From NCBI RefSeq assembly GCF_000427785.1, contig NZ_ATYR01000003.1:223588-287587 (forward strand): a stretch of DNA of 64,000 nucleotides. The letters are read 5' to 3'. The stretch's first letter is position 1, and the number at the start of each line of letters is the position of its first letter. The notes beneath the pieces were generated by a model that saw nothing but the letters and a program-made list of their open reading frames with translations, made no database searches and had not been told where the DNA came from. This DNA is from Massilia alkalitolerans DSM 17462 (GTDB lineage Bacteria > Pseudomonadota > Gammaproteobacteria > Burkholderiales > Burkholderiaceae_D). Positions 19,872 to 28,795 of the stretch are shown here, piece after piece. The translations under genes and the position numbers were made by a program.

Positions 19872-21515
19872 ATGCGCCAGCCAACCCTTACCAGCACCAC
19901 CAGCTTCCAGGCCCTCGAAAACCACGCCGCCACGGCAGAAGACTGGGAGATGCGCGACCTGTTCGCCGCCGATCCCCAGCGCTTTGCGCGGATGTCCGTC
20001 GAAGCGGCAGGGCTGTTCCTAGACTATTCAAAAAATCGCCTCGACGGGCGCACGCTTGAACTGCTTGCGGCGCTTGCGCGCGAGCGCGGCGTGGAAGAAC
20101 GCCGCGACGCGATGTTCGCGGGCGAACGCATCAACAATACCGAAAACCGCGCCGTCCTCCACACTGCCCTGCGCGCCCCGCGCGGCAGCAAACTGGTGGT
20201 CGAGGGCCAGGACGTCGACCTTGAGGTGCACGCGGTGCTCGACCGCATCCGGACCTTCACCGATGCCGTGCGCAGCGGCGAATGGCTGGGCCACACCGGC
20301 AAGCCGATCACCGACATCGTCAACATCGGCATCGGCGGCTCGGACCTGGGCCCGAAGATGGTCGTGCTGGCCCTGCGCCACTACGCGCATCCGCGCCTGC
20401 GCATGCACTTCGTGTCCAACGTCGATGGCCATGACATGGACGCCGCCCTGTCCCAGGTCGATCCGGAAACCACGCTGTTCATCGTCGCCTCGAAGACCTT
20501 CACCACCGCCGAGACCATGATGAACGCGCAGACCGCGCGCAGCTGGTTCCTCGAACGGGCACCGGAAGAAGCCCTGGCGAAGCACTTCGTAGCCGTCTCC
20601 ACCAATCTTGAGGCCATCAAGACCTTCGGCATCGACCCGGCCAACATGTTCCCGTTCTGGGACTGGGTCGGCGGCCGCTACTCAGTGTGGTCGGCGATCG
20701 GCCTGTCGGTCGCGCTGGCGGTCGGTTACGGTTACTTTGCCGACTTCCTGGCCGGCGCCCACGAGATGGACCAGCATTTCCGCACTGCCCCGGTCGAGCA
20801 GAACATGCCGATGCTGCTGGCCCTGGTCGGCTTCTGGAACCGCGAGTTCCTCGATGCGCACTCGGTCACGATCGCGCCCTACCACCAGGACCTGAACCGC
20901 TTCCCGGCCTACCTGCAGCAGCTCGACATGGAGAGCAACGGCAAGTGCGTCACGCGCGACGGCGACCCGGTCGACACCCCGACCTGCCCGGCGATCTGGG
21001 GCGAGCCCGGCACCAACGGCCAGCACGCCTACTTCCAGCTGCTGCACCAGGGCACCGACCTGACGCCGATCGACTTCATCGCCGCCCTGCGTCCCGCGCA
21101 CGAGATGGAGCACCACCATACGGCCCTGCTGGCGAACTGCTTCGCGCAGTCGGAAGCCTTCATGAAGGGCAAGACCATCGACGAGGTGCGCGCGGACCTA
21201 GTGGCGCAGGGCTTGGCCCCCGAAGAAGTGGAACGCCTGGCGCCGCACAAGACCTTCCCGGGCAACCGTCCGAGCAACACCATCCTGATGGAACGCCTGA
21301 CCCCGAGCACTCTGGGCGCCCTGATTGCGCTGTATGAACACAAGACCTTCGTGCAGGGCGTGATCTGGAATGTCAACAGTTTCGACCAGTGGGGCGTTGA
21401 GCTCGGTAAGGTGCTGGCGAAGAAGATCGAAGCCGAGCTGGCAGGCGAGCCGCAGCCGGCGAATCACGACAGCTCCACCAACGGCCTGATCGCCCGCGCC
21501 AAGGCCGCAATCTGA
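19872..21515 (+). CDS. pgi: Glucose-6-phosphate isomerase
   Basis: A 547-residue enzyme interconverting glucose 6-phosphate and fructose 6-phosphate. Signatures are present: [13 protein letters not shown] (sugar-phosphate binding), [12 protein letters not shown], the catalytic Glu in [15 protein letters not shown] followed by ESNGK, and [19 protein letters not shown] at the C-terminus. The ATG at 19872 gives the typical N-terminus; a GTG at 19839 would add 11 residues and cannot be excluded. It is followed after 18 bases by the SMP-30 gene. Position among edd, zwf and hexR with a HexR-type site upstream suggests a role in gluconeogenic recycling of hexose phosphate into the Entner-Doudoroff route. 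Confidence 0.96.
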   Translation: MRQPTLTSTTSFQALENHAATAEDWEMRDLFAADPQRFARMSVEAAGLFLDYSKNRLDGRTLELLAALARERGVEERRDAMFAGERINNTENRAVLHTALRAPRGSKLVVEGQDVDLEVHAVLDRIRTFTDAVRSGEWLGHTGKPITDIVNIGIGGSDLGPKMVVLALRHYAHPRLRMHFVSNVDGHDMDAALSQVDPETTLFIVASKTFTTAETMMNAQTARSWFLERAPEEALAKHFVAVSTNLEAIKTFGIDPANMFPFWDWVGGRYSVWSAIGLSVALAVGYGYFADFLAGAHEMDQHFRTAPVEQNMPMLLALVGFWNREFLDAHSVTIAPYHQDLNRFPAYLQQLDMESNGKCVTRDGDPVDTPTCPAIWGEPGTNGQHAYFQLLHQGTDLTPIDFIAALRPAHEMEHHHTALLANCFAQSEAFMKGKTIDEVRADLVAQGLAPEEVERLAPHKTFPGNRPSNTILMERLTPSTLGALIALYEHKTFVQGVIWNVNSFDQWGVELGKVLAKKIEAELAGEPQPANHDSSTNGLIARAKAAI

Positions 21516-21533
21516 ACCTGATCACGACATACC

Positions 21534-22433
21534 ATGGCAAGCGATAAATTTGAAGTGGTGCACGACGCGCCGATGCTGGTAGGCGAAGCAGCAACCTGGC
21601 ACGAGGTCGAGTCGGCACTGTACTGGGTGGACATCAACGGTTACACGGTCAACCGCGTGCACCCGGCCAGCGGCAAGTATTCGTACTGGAAGATGGGCTC
21701 GGAGCCTTCTGCGCTGGCGGTCGACGGCGACAACAACCTGATCGTGTCCCTGCGCTCCGGCCTGATCTGCCTGAACACGACCAGCGGCAAGGAAACGCCG
21801 ATCGCCGACGCGCCCTACGACACGTCCATCGTCCGCTTCAACGACGGCCGCGTGGACCCGGCGGGCCGCTTCTGGATCGGTACCATGTACGAGCCGCGCG
21901 ACAAGCCGGCGGCCGAGATGTACGTGCTCGAGCGCGGCCAGCTGCGCCGTGCCTGGGCTGGCGGCATGACCAACTCGAACGGCCTGGCCTGGAGCCTGGA
22001 CGGCAGCACGATGTTCCATGCCGACACCACCACACACCGGATCGACTGCTACGACTACGACCCGGTCACCGGCACGCATTCGAACGCACGCACCATCAAG
22101 ACCTTCTCGCTCGACAAGTCGGCAGCCGACTATGGCGGCCGCCCGGATGGGGCCACGATCGACAGCGAAGGGGCCTACTGGGTCGCGATGTTCGAAGGCG
22201 GCCGCGTGCTGCGCATCTCGCCGTCGGGCGAGATTCTGCGCGAGATCGCGCTGCCGCTGCGCTGCCCGACCTCGCTGGCCTTCGGCGGGCCGGATTTGCG
22301 CACGCTGTATATCACCAGCGCCAGCCACGGGCGCTCGGCCGAGGAACTGGCGCGCTATCCGCTCAGCGGCAAGGTGCTCTCCATCCGCGTCGACGTGGCG
22401 GGACGCGAAGAGCCGGAATACGCGCACCGCTGA
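21534..22433 (+). CDS. SMP-30/gluconolactonase family lactonase
   Basis: A 299-residue cytoplasmic six-bladed propeller protein. It has the SMP-30 signatures: the metal-binding Glu in LVGEAATWHE, RFNDGRVDPAGRFWIGTM, the Asn in TNSNGLAWS and the Asp in GRPDGATIDSEGAYW. Family members hydrolyse sugar lactones using one divalent metal. It lies between pgi and zwf, exactly where a 6-phosphogluconolactonase would be needed, and no pgl homologue is in the window. It may therefore act on 6-phosphogluconolactone or on free gluconolactone; sequence alone does not decide. It is probably co-transcribed with pgi (18-base gap). Confidence 0.88.
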   Translation: MASDKFEVVHDAPMLVGEAATWHEVESALYWVDINGYTVNRVHPASGKYSYWKMGSEPSALAVDGDNNLIVSLRSGLICLNTTSGKETPIADAPYDTSIVRFNDGRVDPAGRFWIGTMYEPRDKPAAEMYVLERGQLRRAWAGGMTNSNGLAWSLDGSTMFHADTTTHRIDCYDYDPVTGTHSNARTIKTFSLDKSAADYGGRPDGATIDSEGAYWVAMFEGGRVLRISPSGEILREIALPLRCPTSLAFGGPDLRTLYITSASHGRSAEELARYPLSGKVLSIRVDVAGREEPEYAHR

Positions 22434-22436
22434 CCT

Positions 22437-22544
22437 GTAGGGCGGACGGCTCGCCGTCCGCGCGTTCAAGCAGTGTAAGCATGGATGATGCGGCTCGTCG
22501 CATCGTGTCGTTGAACGCGCGGTCGGCAAAGCCGACCACCCTAC
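22437..22544. repeat. GTAGGG-type palindromic repeat, 108-bp head-to-head dimer
   Basis: Two ~33-bp palindromic units in inverted orientation: GTAGGGCGG...CGCGTTCAA at 22437-22469 and TTGAACGCG...CCACCCTAC at 22511-22544, with a 41-base spacer. The outer ends carry GTAGGG and the inner ends CGCGTTCAA. A second dimer of the same orientation and nearly the same length is at 56135-56241. Confidence 0.85.
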
Positions 22545-22559
22545 AAACCCCAGCAATTT

Positions 22560-22606
22560 CGTAGTAGATTTTCTTGCTAAGCGAATATCTGTGTAGTAAA
22601 TTTACA
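22560..22606 (+). promoter_or_regulatory. HexR-type operators upstream of zwf
   Basis: 22592-22606 reads TGTAGTAAATTTACA, a nearly perfect palindrome matching the known HexR motif. A weaker copy (CGTAGTAGATTTTCT, 11 of 15) is at 22560-22574, centred 32 bases upstream, about three helical turns. The main site is 31 bases before the zwf start. Confidence 0.75.
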
Positions 22607-22636
22607 CATTGCTGATCACTTCTTCCAGACTTTCCC

Positions 22637-24106
22637 ATGGCTCTTTCCGATTTCGACCTCGTTTTCTTTGGCGGCAGCGGCGACCTTGCAATGCGCAAGC
22701 TGCTCCCCGCGATGTATGCGCGCGATGTCTGCAATGACCTGCCCGATACGGCCCGCATCATCTGCGTGGGCCGTGACGACTTCTCGCAGGAAGACTTCCT
22801 CCAGTTCATCGAGAAAAATTCGAAGCCGCATATCAAGGAAACGCCGCAGGATGAAACCTGGGCCCGCTTCCTCAAGCGCATCGTCTACGTGGCGCTGAAC
22901 GCCACCGACCTGTCCACCTTCGGCCCGCTGGTGGAAGCCCTGCGCAAGGATGAAGCGCTGACTCGCGTCTACTACCTCGCGACGCCGCCGCATTTGTTCG
23001 CGACCATCTGCGACAACCTGGCCGAAACCAGGCTGGTCTCGCCGAACTCGCGCGTGGTGCTGGAAAAACCCCTGGGCCGCGACCTGGCTTCGGCCAAGCA
23101 GATCAACCTCGACGTCGGCAAGGTGTTTGCCGAATCGCAGATCTACCGGATCGACCACTACCTGGGCAAGGAGACCGTGCAGAACCTGCTGGCCCTGCGC
23201 TTCGGGAACATCCTGTTCGAGCCGCTGTGGCGCCGCGAGTGGATCTCGGACGTGCAGATCACCATCGCCGAGAAGATCGGCGTGGGCAACCGCCTGGGCT
23301 ACTATGACACCTCGGGCGCGCTGCGCGACATGCTGCAGAACCACCTGCTGCAGCTGCTGTGCATCGTGGCGATGGAACCGCCCACCTCGATCGCGCCGGA
23401 CGCCGTGCGCGACGCCAAGCTGCAGGTATTGCGGTCATTGAAGCGTTTTACCCCGACCACGCTGGCGCAGAACATCGTGCGCGGCCAGTACCGCTCCGGC
23501 CACATCGACGGCCAGGCGGTGCCGGGCTACCGCGAGGAGCCGGACGCGCCGAAGCAGTCCAGGACCGAGACCTTCGTTGCCATGAAGGCCGAGATCGACA
23601 CCTGGCGCTGGGCCGGCGTGCCCTTCTACCTGCGCACCGGCAAGCGCATGGCCGACCGCCTGGCCGAGATCGTGGTGCGCTTCAAGCAGATCCCGCATTC
23701 GATCTTCAACCAACCGACCTCGAGCTTCCAGCCGAACAGCCTGGTGATCCGCCTGCAGCCGGACGAAGGCCTGTCGATGAACCTGATGGCCAAGACCCCG
23801 GGCGACTCGATGCGCCTGAAGCAGGCCGAGCTCGAACTCGACTTCCGCGAGCAGTTCACCAGCCCGCGCATGGAAGCCTACGAGCGCCTGCTGGTCGACG
23901 TGCTGCGCGGCCAGCTGACCCTGTTCATGCGCGGCGACGAGCTGGAAGCCGCCTGGGAATGGGTCGAGCCGATCCTGGAACACTGGGAGCAGAACGACAG
24001 CGCGCCGGTGCCCTACACCTCGGGCACCTGGGGCCCTGCCGCCTCGAGCGCACTGATCGGCCGCGACGGCCTGCAGTGGCGCGAAGAAGTGCTGCCTGAA
24101 GACTGA
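22637..24106 (+). CDS. zwf: Glucose-6-phosphate 1-dehydrogenase
   Basis: A 489-residue enzyme oxidising glucose 6-phosphate to 6-phosphogluconolactone with NAD(P)+. The Rossmann loop is [13 protein letters not shown] (residues 10-22) and the active-site signature RIDHYLGKE spans 171-179 with catalytic His later in the fold. The length is standard. Two HexR-type sites precede it, and hexR follows after 11 bases, so zwf-hexR is probably one transcript, giving negative autoregulation. Confidence 0.97.
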   Translation: MALSDFDLVFFGGSGDLAMRKLLPAMYARDVCNDLPDTARIICVGRDDFSQEDFLQFIEKNSKPHIKETPQDETWARFLKRIVYVALNATDLSTFGPLVEALRKDEALTRVYYLATPPHLFATICDNLAETRLVSPNSRVVLEKPLGRDLASAKQINLDVGKVFAESQIYRIDHYLGKETVQNLLALRFGNILFEPLWRREWISDVQITIAEKIGVGNRLGYYDTSGALRDMLQNHLLQLLCIVAMEPPTSIAPDAVRDAKLQVLRSLKRFTPTTLAQNIVRGQYRSGHIDGQAVPGYREEPDAPKQSRTETFVAMKAEIDTWRWAGVPFYLRTGKRMADRLAEIVVRFKQIPHSIFNQPTSSFQPNSLVIRLQPDEGLSMNLMAKTPGDSMRLKQAELELDFREQFTSPRMEAYERLLVDVLRGQLTLFMRGDELEAAWEWVEPILEHWEQNDSAPVPYTSGTWGPAASSALIGRDGLQWREEVLPED

Positions 24107-24117
24107 CGGCTACCATC

Positions 24118-24972
24118 ATGCTGCTCGACTCCATCCGCACCCAGCTCGACTCGCTCTCCAAATCCGAACGCAAGGTGGCGCTCGCCGTGCTCGCGGCGCC
24201 ATCCAACACGGTGAGCCAGAACATCACGGCGCTGGCCAAGAGTGCGCAGGTGTCGGAACCGACCGTGGTGCGCTTCTGCCGCACCCTCGGCTACGACGGC
24301 TGGCACGAGTTCAAGCTCAAGCTGGCCCAGGGCCTGGCGCTGGCCCTGCCGGGCGCGAACGAGCAGCCGGCGCCGGACGACCTGGCGGCCGACCTGGTGA
24401 ATAAAATCTGCAGCCGCTCGATCAATACCCTGCTCGACCTGCGCAACAACCTCAAGCCGGAACTGGTCCAGAAGGCGCTCGACATCCTGTCGCGCGCCAA
24501 CAAGATCGAATTCTACGGCCAGGGCTCGTCGGGCTTCGTCGCCGCCGACGCCCAGCACAAGTTCTTCCGCTCGGGCGTGCCGACGGTGGCCTACACCGAC
24601 CCGGCGATCCACTCGATCGCCGCGGCCCTGCTGCGCGAAGGCGATGCGGTGGTGGCGATCTCGCAGCGCGGCAACAATCCGGCCCTCACCCGCTCGGCCA
24701 AGCTGGCGCGCCGTGGCGGGGCCGACGTGATCGTGCTGGCGCCCTCGGGCACGCCGCTGGCGGAGATCGCGACCCTGTTCATCCCGATCGACCTGGTGTT
24801 CGCGATCGACCCGTACACGCCGATCTCGGCGCGCCTGGCCTACCTGGTCGTGATCGACGTACTGGCGGTGGGGCTGGCGCTGCAGCGCGGACCGGAATTC
24901 CGCAAGAAGATGCAGAACGCGCAGAAGGCCTTGCAGGAGTTCGATATGCAGTTCGATTCGTTCATAGGCTGA
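24118..24972 (+). CDS. hexR: HexR-type RpiR-family transcriptional regulator
   Basis: A 284-residue repressor with an RpiR helix-turn-helix domain (about 1-77: LSKSERKVALAVL, SQNITALAKSAQVSEPTVV) and a SIS sugar-phosphate-binding domain (about 110-250: IEFYGQGSSGFVAADAQ, GDAVVAISQRGNNP). In Pseudomonas and relatives HexR represses zwf, edd and other genes and is released by KDPG. Here it lies 11 bases after zwf, and HexR-type palindromes are found before edd, pgi and zwf within 5 kb, which strongly supports the name. Confidence 0.92.
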   Translation: MLLDSIRTQLDSLSKSERKVALAVLAAPSNTVSQNITALAKSAQVSEPTVVRFCRTLGYDGWHEFKLKLAQGLALALPGANEQPAPDDLAADLVNKICSRSINTLLDLRNNLKPELVQKALDILSRANKIEFYGQGSSGFVAADAQHKFFRSGVPTVAYTDPAIHSIAAALLREGDAVVAISQRGNNPALTRSAKLARRGGADVIVLAPSGTPLAEIATLFIPIDLVFAIDPYTPISARLAYLVVIDVLAVGLALQRGPEFRKKMQNAQKALQEFDMQFDSFIG

Positions 24973-25029
24973 CCCAACCCACCACAGGTGTAAAATACCC
25001 GGTTTCCATAGCATCCCGGGTCTACGCCA

Positions 25030-25530
25030 ATGCACATCAATCCCGAACGCAGCTCCCGTCCCGACTACCCCCTGCTGGAACGCCAGGTCGAAAGCGTCCT
25101 CGAGGGCGAACGCAGCCTGATGGCGAACGCCGCGCAGTTTTCCGCCCTCGTCTACGACACCCTGGCCGACCTGAACTGGGCCGGTTTCTACTTTACCGTT
25201 CCGGCGCGCAAGGGCGACGGCCATGACCTGCTGGTCGGCCCTTTCCAGGGCAAGCCGGCCTGCGCCCGCATTCCCTTCGGCCGCGGCGTCTGCGGCGCCT
25301 CCGCCGCCGAGCGCAAGACCATCGTCGTGCCGGACGTGCATGCCTTCCCGGGCCATATCGCCTGCGATTCGGCGTCGAATTCGGAAATCGTGATCCCGCT
25401 GGTCAAGGACGGCGAGGTCGTCGGCGTGTTCGATATCGACAGCCCGCAGCTCAACCGCTTCTCCGACGAAGACCGTGAAGGACTGGAGCGCATGCTCGCC
25501 GCGTTTATGGACGGTACGGACTTCGTTTGA
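25030..25530 (+). CDS. msrC: Free methionine-R-sulfoxide reductase (GAF domain)
   Basis: A 166-residue single GAF-domain protein. The three cysteines of the fRMsr family are present in the expected spacing: GKPACARIPFGRGVCG and then HIACDSASNSEIVIP. It also has LNWAGFYF and VVGVFDIDSP. The family reduces free methionine-R-sulfoxide in the cytoplasm using thioredoxin. It stands alone between hexR and an inverted repeat pair, and a TAAAAT-like -10 box lies about 35 bases upstream. Confidence 0.92.
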   Translation: MHINPERSSRPDYPLLERQVESVLEGERSLMANAAQFSALVYDTLADLNWAGFYFTVPARKGDGHDLLVGPFQGKPACARIPFGRGVCGASAAERKTIVVPDVHAFPGHIACDSASNSEIVIPLVKDGEVVGVFDIDSPQLNRFSDEDREGLERMLAAFMDGTDFV

Positions 25531-25541
25531 CTATGTCGAAC

Positions 25542-25622
25542 TTGGGTCCCGGCCGGCGCCGGGACGACGGTTTTGAGGCCAACATACTAGAGATCGTCGT
25601 TCCGGCGTAGGCCGGAACCCAA
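25542..25622. repeat. Inverted pair of 28-bp GTCGTCCCGGC-type repeats
   Basis: Left unit 25542-25569 (TTGGGTCCCGG...GGGACGACG) and right unit 25595-25622 (CGTCGTTCCGG...CGGAACCCAA) are inverted relative to each other with a 25-base spacer. Each unit is itself palindromic. This is a different family from the GTAGGG repeats; similar extragenic repeats are widespread in proteobacteria. It lies between msrC and tal. Confidence 0.75.
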
Positions 25623-25684
25623 TTTCCCTACCGAAGCCGCTAAACTGGAATTCACAGCATCATCACTCAACACCGAGCCCCCAC

Positions 25685-26617
25685 ATGAACCAACTTGAAC
25701 AACTCAAGCAGTACACCACCGTCGTCGCCGACACCGGCGATTTCCAGTCGATCAAGGCCTATGCCCCGCAGGACGCGACCACCAACCCGTCGCTGATCCT
25801 GAAGGCCGTGCAGAAGCCGGAATACCGCCCGCTGCTGGAAAAGGCCGTCGCCGACGCCAACGGCGCCTCGGTCGACGCCATCGTCGACAGCCTCCTGATC
25901 GCCTTCGGCGTCGAGATCCTGAAGTACGTGCCGGGCCGCGTCTCGACCGAGATCGATGCCGCCCTTTCTTTCGATACCGAAGCCACCGTCGCCAAGGGCC
26001 GCGAACTGATCGCCCTGTACGAAAAGGCCGGCGTCTCGCGCGAGCGCGTCCTGATCAAGATCGCCTCGACCTGGGAAGGCATCCGCGCCGCCGAGATCCT
26101 GGAAAAAGAAGGCATCCACTGCAACCTGACCCTGCTGTTCTCGCTGTGCCAGGCCGTTGCCTGCGCAGAAGCCGGCGTCAAGCTGATCTCGCCCTTCGTC
26201 GGCCGCATCTACGACTGGTACAAGAAGTCGACCGGCACCGACTACACCGGCGCGGACGATCCGGGCGTGCAGTCGGTCAAGCGCATCTACCAGTACTACC
26301 GCAAGTTCGGCTACCAGACCGAAGTGATGGGCGCGAGCTTCCGCAACACCTCGCAGATCCTGGAACTTGCCGGCTGCGACCTCCTGACCATCTCGCCGGA
26401 CCTGCTGCAGAAGCTGGCCGATACCGAAGCGCCGGTCGAACGCAAGCTGGTGGCGGACGCCAATGCAGACATCCAGAAAATCGCGATCGACGAGAAGACC
26501 TTCCGCTTCATGCTGAACGAAGACGCGATGGGGACCGAGAAGCTGGCCGAAGGCATCCGTGCCTTCGTGGCGGATTCGATCAAGCTGAAGAAGATGATCG
26601 AAGAACTGCTGAAGTAA
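25685..26617 (+). CDS. tal: Transaldolase
   Basis: A 310-residue class I aldolase of the TalB type that moves a dihydroxyacetone unit between sedoheptulose 7-phosphate and glyceraldehyde 3-phosphate in the pentose phosphate pathway. The Schiff-base lysine is K125 in [11 protein letters not shown]. The family opening DATTNPSLI and the [12 protein letters not shown] motif are present. It is monocistronic, ended by a strong terminator four bases after the stop. Its nearness to zwf and rpiA groups pentose phosphate functions in this part of the chromosome. Confidence 0.97.
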   Translation: MNQLEQLKQYTTVVADTGDFQSIKAYAPQDATTNPSLILKAVQKPEYRPLLEKAVADANGASVDAIVDSLLIAFGVEILKYVPGRVSTEIDAALSFDTEATVAKGRELIALYEKAGVSRERVLIKIASTWEGIRAAEILEKEGIHCNLTLLFSLCQAVACAEAGVKLISPFVGRIYDWYKKSTGTDYTGADDPGVQSVKRIYQYYRKFGYQTEVMGASFRNTSQILELAGCDLLTISPDLLQKLADTEAPVERKLVADANADIQKIAIDEKTFRFMLNEDAMGTEKLAEGIRAFVADSIKLKKMIEELLK

Positions 26618-26621
26618 AAAG

Positions 26622-26648
26622 AAAACCCGCTTTCAAAGCGGGTTTTTT
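26622..26648 (+). terminator. Rho-independent terminator of tal
   Basis: AACCCGCTTT and AAAGCGGGTT form a strong stem immediately after the tal stop, followed by TTTTTT. The last T run touches the GTAGGG repeat at 26649. Confidence 0.93.
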
Positions 26649-26677
26649 GTAGGGTGGGCGGATTCCGCCCACCCTAC
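26649..26677. repeat. GTAGGG-type palindromic repeat, single unit; supplies the tetR stop codon
   Basis: GTAGGGTGGGCGGA and its complement to 26677. On the minus strand the TAG of GTAGGG (26676-26674) is the stop codon of the TetR gene, so the repeat overlaps the 3' end of that gene by four bases. Confidence 0.85.
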
Positions 26678-27294
26678 GAGACCCGCAGTCCGTCCAGGTA
26701 GGTATCGATCACCGTCCCGCCCAGCTGCATCAGGTCGAACCAGGTCGGCTCGAAGATCCAGTTGCGGATCAGCCCGTCGACCAGGATCCAGCCGCCCTGA
26801 GCGGCCGCCAGCGTGGTCACGCCCTGGCGCAGCATGCCTTTCTCCTGCGCCTGCTTCAGGTGCCCTTCCATGCGGTCCTGCCACAGGGTGATCGATTCTC
26901 TGCGGCGCGCGCGCACCGAATCCACCTCGTCGATGAATTCCGTCTTCAGGGTGGCGATCTCGAACACGCGGCGCGCCTTCTCGTCCTCGACCACGATGCG
27001 CAGCACGGTCATCATCTCGTCGCGCAGGCATTGCAGCGGATCCTTCACGTCGCGTTCGTGGTCGAGCTGCTGCAAGGCCTCGTCCATCGGCAGTTTCGCC
27101 CGATCGAACATGGCGTTGAACAGCGCGGCTTTGTCCAGGAAATGCCAATAAATAGCACCGCGCGTGACACCCGCAGCGGTCGCAATATGCTGTAAAGTCG
27201 TTCTTGAGACGCCTTGTTCAGCAAACAATCTTTCAGCAGCATCCAGGATGCTGTCGCGGGTCGCCGCAGCTTCCGCCTTGGTTTTACGTGCCAT
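26674..27294 (-). CDS. TetR-family repressor, probable regulator of the divergent RND pump
   Basis: A 206-residue AcrR/TtgR-like regulator. The N-terminal helix-turn-helix (about 10-60) reads RDSILDAAERLFAEQGVSRTTL and GVTRGAIYWHFLDKAALF. The C-terminal ligand domain has the AcrR-like ARRVFEIATLKTEF segment. It is divergent from the pump operon with 154 bases between starts, the classical arrangement for a drug-responsive local repressor. The C-terminus ends GLRVS, with the stop codon lying inside a dispersed repeat, so the last residues may have been altered by its insertion. Confidence 0.92.
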   Translation of the reverse strand: MARKTKAEAAATRDSILDAAERLFAEQGVSRTTLQHIATAAGVTRGAIYWHFLDKAALFNAMFDRAKLPMDEALQQLDHERDVKDPLQCLRDEMMTVLRIVVEDEKARRVFEIATLKTEFIDEVDSVRARRRESITLWQDRMEGHLKQAQEKGMLRQGVTTLAAAQGGWILVDGLIRNWIFEPTWFDLMQLGGTVIDTYLDGLRVS

Positions 27295-27332
27295 TTTTTC
27301 AGTGCCCTCCCATTAGAAGGGGCTCTCCAGCA

Positions 27333-27360
27333 ATAAACATACAGCCGTGATAGTATATAA
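27333..27360. promoter_or_regulatory. Possible TetR operator / promoter overlap in the tetR-pump spacer
   Basis: AT-rich stretch with an imperfect dyad (ACATAC ... GTATAT, centre near 27347) roughly midway between the divergent starts. It resembles the layout of acrR-acrA operators, but only about five base pairs are symmetric, so this is a weak call. Confidence 0.3.
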
Positions 27361-27448
27361 AACTGTCCGTAAAATCCAGTGACAATTCCTGCGTGATCGA
27401 AAGGTGTGCGCCGGATATCGAAACAACAATGAGAAGGAAGCATACGTA

Positions 27449-28765
27449 ATGCGCTCAGACCACTCCTCCCACTCCCTGACCCGCATCGCCGCAGGCACGC
27501 TGGTGGCCATCGCCCTGTTGTCAGGCTGCGGCAAGAAAGATGCCCCGGCGGCCGGTGCCCCGGGCGGCGGCATGCCGGCGCCGGAAGTCGGCGTCATCAC
27601 CACCAAATACGAACCGGTCGCGCTGCTGACCGAACTGCCGGCGCGCGCCGAGCCGGTGCGTACCGCCCAGGTCCGTGCACGCGTCGACGGCGTGGTGCTC
27701 AAGCGCCTGTTCACCGAAGGCAGCATCGTCAAGCAGGGCCAGTCCCTGTTCCAGATCGACCCGGCGCCCTACCAGGCGCGCCTCGCGGCGGCCCAGGCCG
27801 ACGTCGGCAGCGCCCAGGCGACCCTGAACCAGGCCACCGCCCAGGCCGAGCGCTACAAGCCGCTGGTGGAAGCCAATGCCATCAGCAAGCAGGAATACAC
27901 CAATGCCGTCGCCGCCCAGAAACAGGCGGAAGCGGCCGTGGCGGCCGCCAAGGCCCAGGTGCGCATCGCCCAGATCAATACCAGCTACGCCAACGTCTAC
28001 GCCCCGATTTCGGGCCGCATCGGCCGCGCGCTGGTGACCGAGGGCGCGCTGGTATCGGCGGCCCAGGCCACCGAACTGGCGCTGATCCAGCAGACCGACA
28101 CGATGTACCTGAACATCACCCAGTCGGCCAGCGAACTGCAGCGCCTGCGCAAGCAGGCCGGCAACAACGCCAAGGACGCCGCGGTCAGCGTGATCCTCGA
28201 CGACGGCACCGAACTGGCGACCAAGGGCCGCCTGCAGTTCTCGGACATCACCGTCGACCCGGGCACCGGCCAGGTCACCCTGCGCGCGACCGTGCCCAAC
28301 CCCGATAACGCCCTGCTGCCGGGCCAGTACGTGCGCGTACGCCTGGCCCAGGCGGAAATCCCGAACGGCATCGTGGTGCCGCAGCAGGCCGTCACCCGCG
28401 GCGGCCAGCAGGGCGATACCCTGATGGTTGTCGGCGCGGACAACAAGCCGGCCCAGCGCGTCGTCAAGATCGGCTCGCAGCAGGGTTCCAACTGGATCGT
28501 CACCGACGGCCTGAAGGAAGGCGAACGCGTGATGGTCGACGGCTTCCAGAAGCTGCAGATGCTGCCGCCGGGTACCCCGGTCAAGGCGGTGCCATGGCAG
28601 TCCGCCACCGCAGCCGCCCCTGGCGCGGCGCCTGCGCCGACCGCGGCGCCGGCTACCGCCAATGCCGGCCAGGCCGCCGCCAACAACGCGCGCCAGTTGC
28701 CTGCTTCGGCCCCGTCGGGCTCCACCGCCGGCGCCGCGCCGGCAGCCGCCTCGACGCGTAACTGA
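27449..28765 (+). CDS. RND efflux periplasmic adaptor lipoprotein (AcrA/MexA-like)
   Basis: A 438-residue membrane-fusion protein with a lipoprotein signal (IALLSGCGKK, lipid-modified Cys near 31). The two lipoyl half-motifs are VRARVDGVVLKRLFTEGSIVKQGQ and YAPISGRIGRALVTEGALV, on either side of an alpha-hairpin (about 110-180). The beta-barrel and membrane-proximal domains follow. The last ~55 residues are an Ala/Pro/Thr-rich tail, longer than in AcrA. It is the first gene of adaptor-pump-channel. The ATG at 27449 is used because the signal peptide starts there. Confidence 0.95.
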   Translation: MRSDHSSHSLTRIAAGTLVAIALLSGCGKKDAPAAGAPGGGMPAPEVGVITTKYEPVALLTELPARAEPVRTAQVRARVDGVVLKRLFTEGSIVKQGQSLFQIDPAPYQARLAAAQADVGSAQATLNQATAQAERYKPLVEANAISKQEYTNAVAAQKQAEAAVAAAKAQVRIAQINTSYANVYAPISGRIGRALVTEGALVSAAQATELALIQQTDTMYLNITQSASELQRLRKQAGNNAKDAAVSVILDDGTELATKGRLQFSDITVDPGTGQVTLRATVPNPDNALLPGQYVRVRLAQAEIPNGIVVPQQAVTRGGQQGDTLMVVGADNKPAQRVVKIGSQQGSNWIVTDGLKEGERVMVDGFQKLQMLPPGTPVKAVPWQSATAAAPGAAPAPTAAPATANAGQAAANNARQLPASAPSGSTAGAAPAAASTRN

Positions 28766-28795
28766 GCCGCCGCAGGAAAAGAACAGGACTAATTC

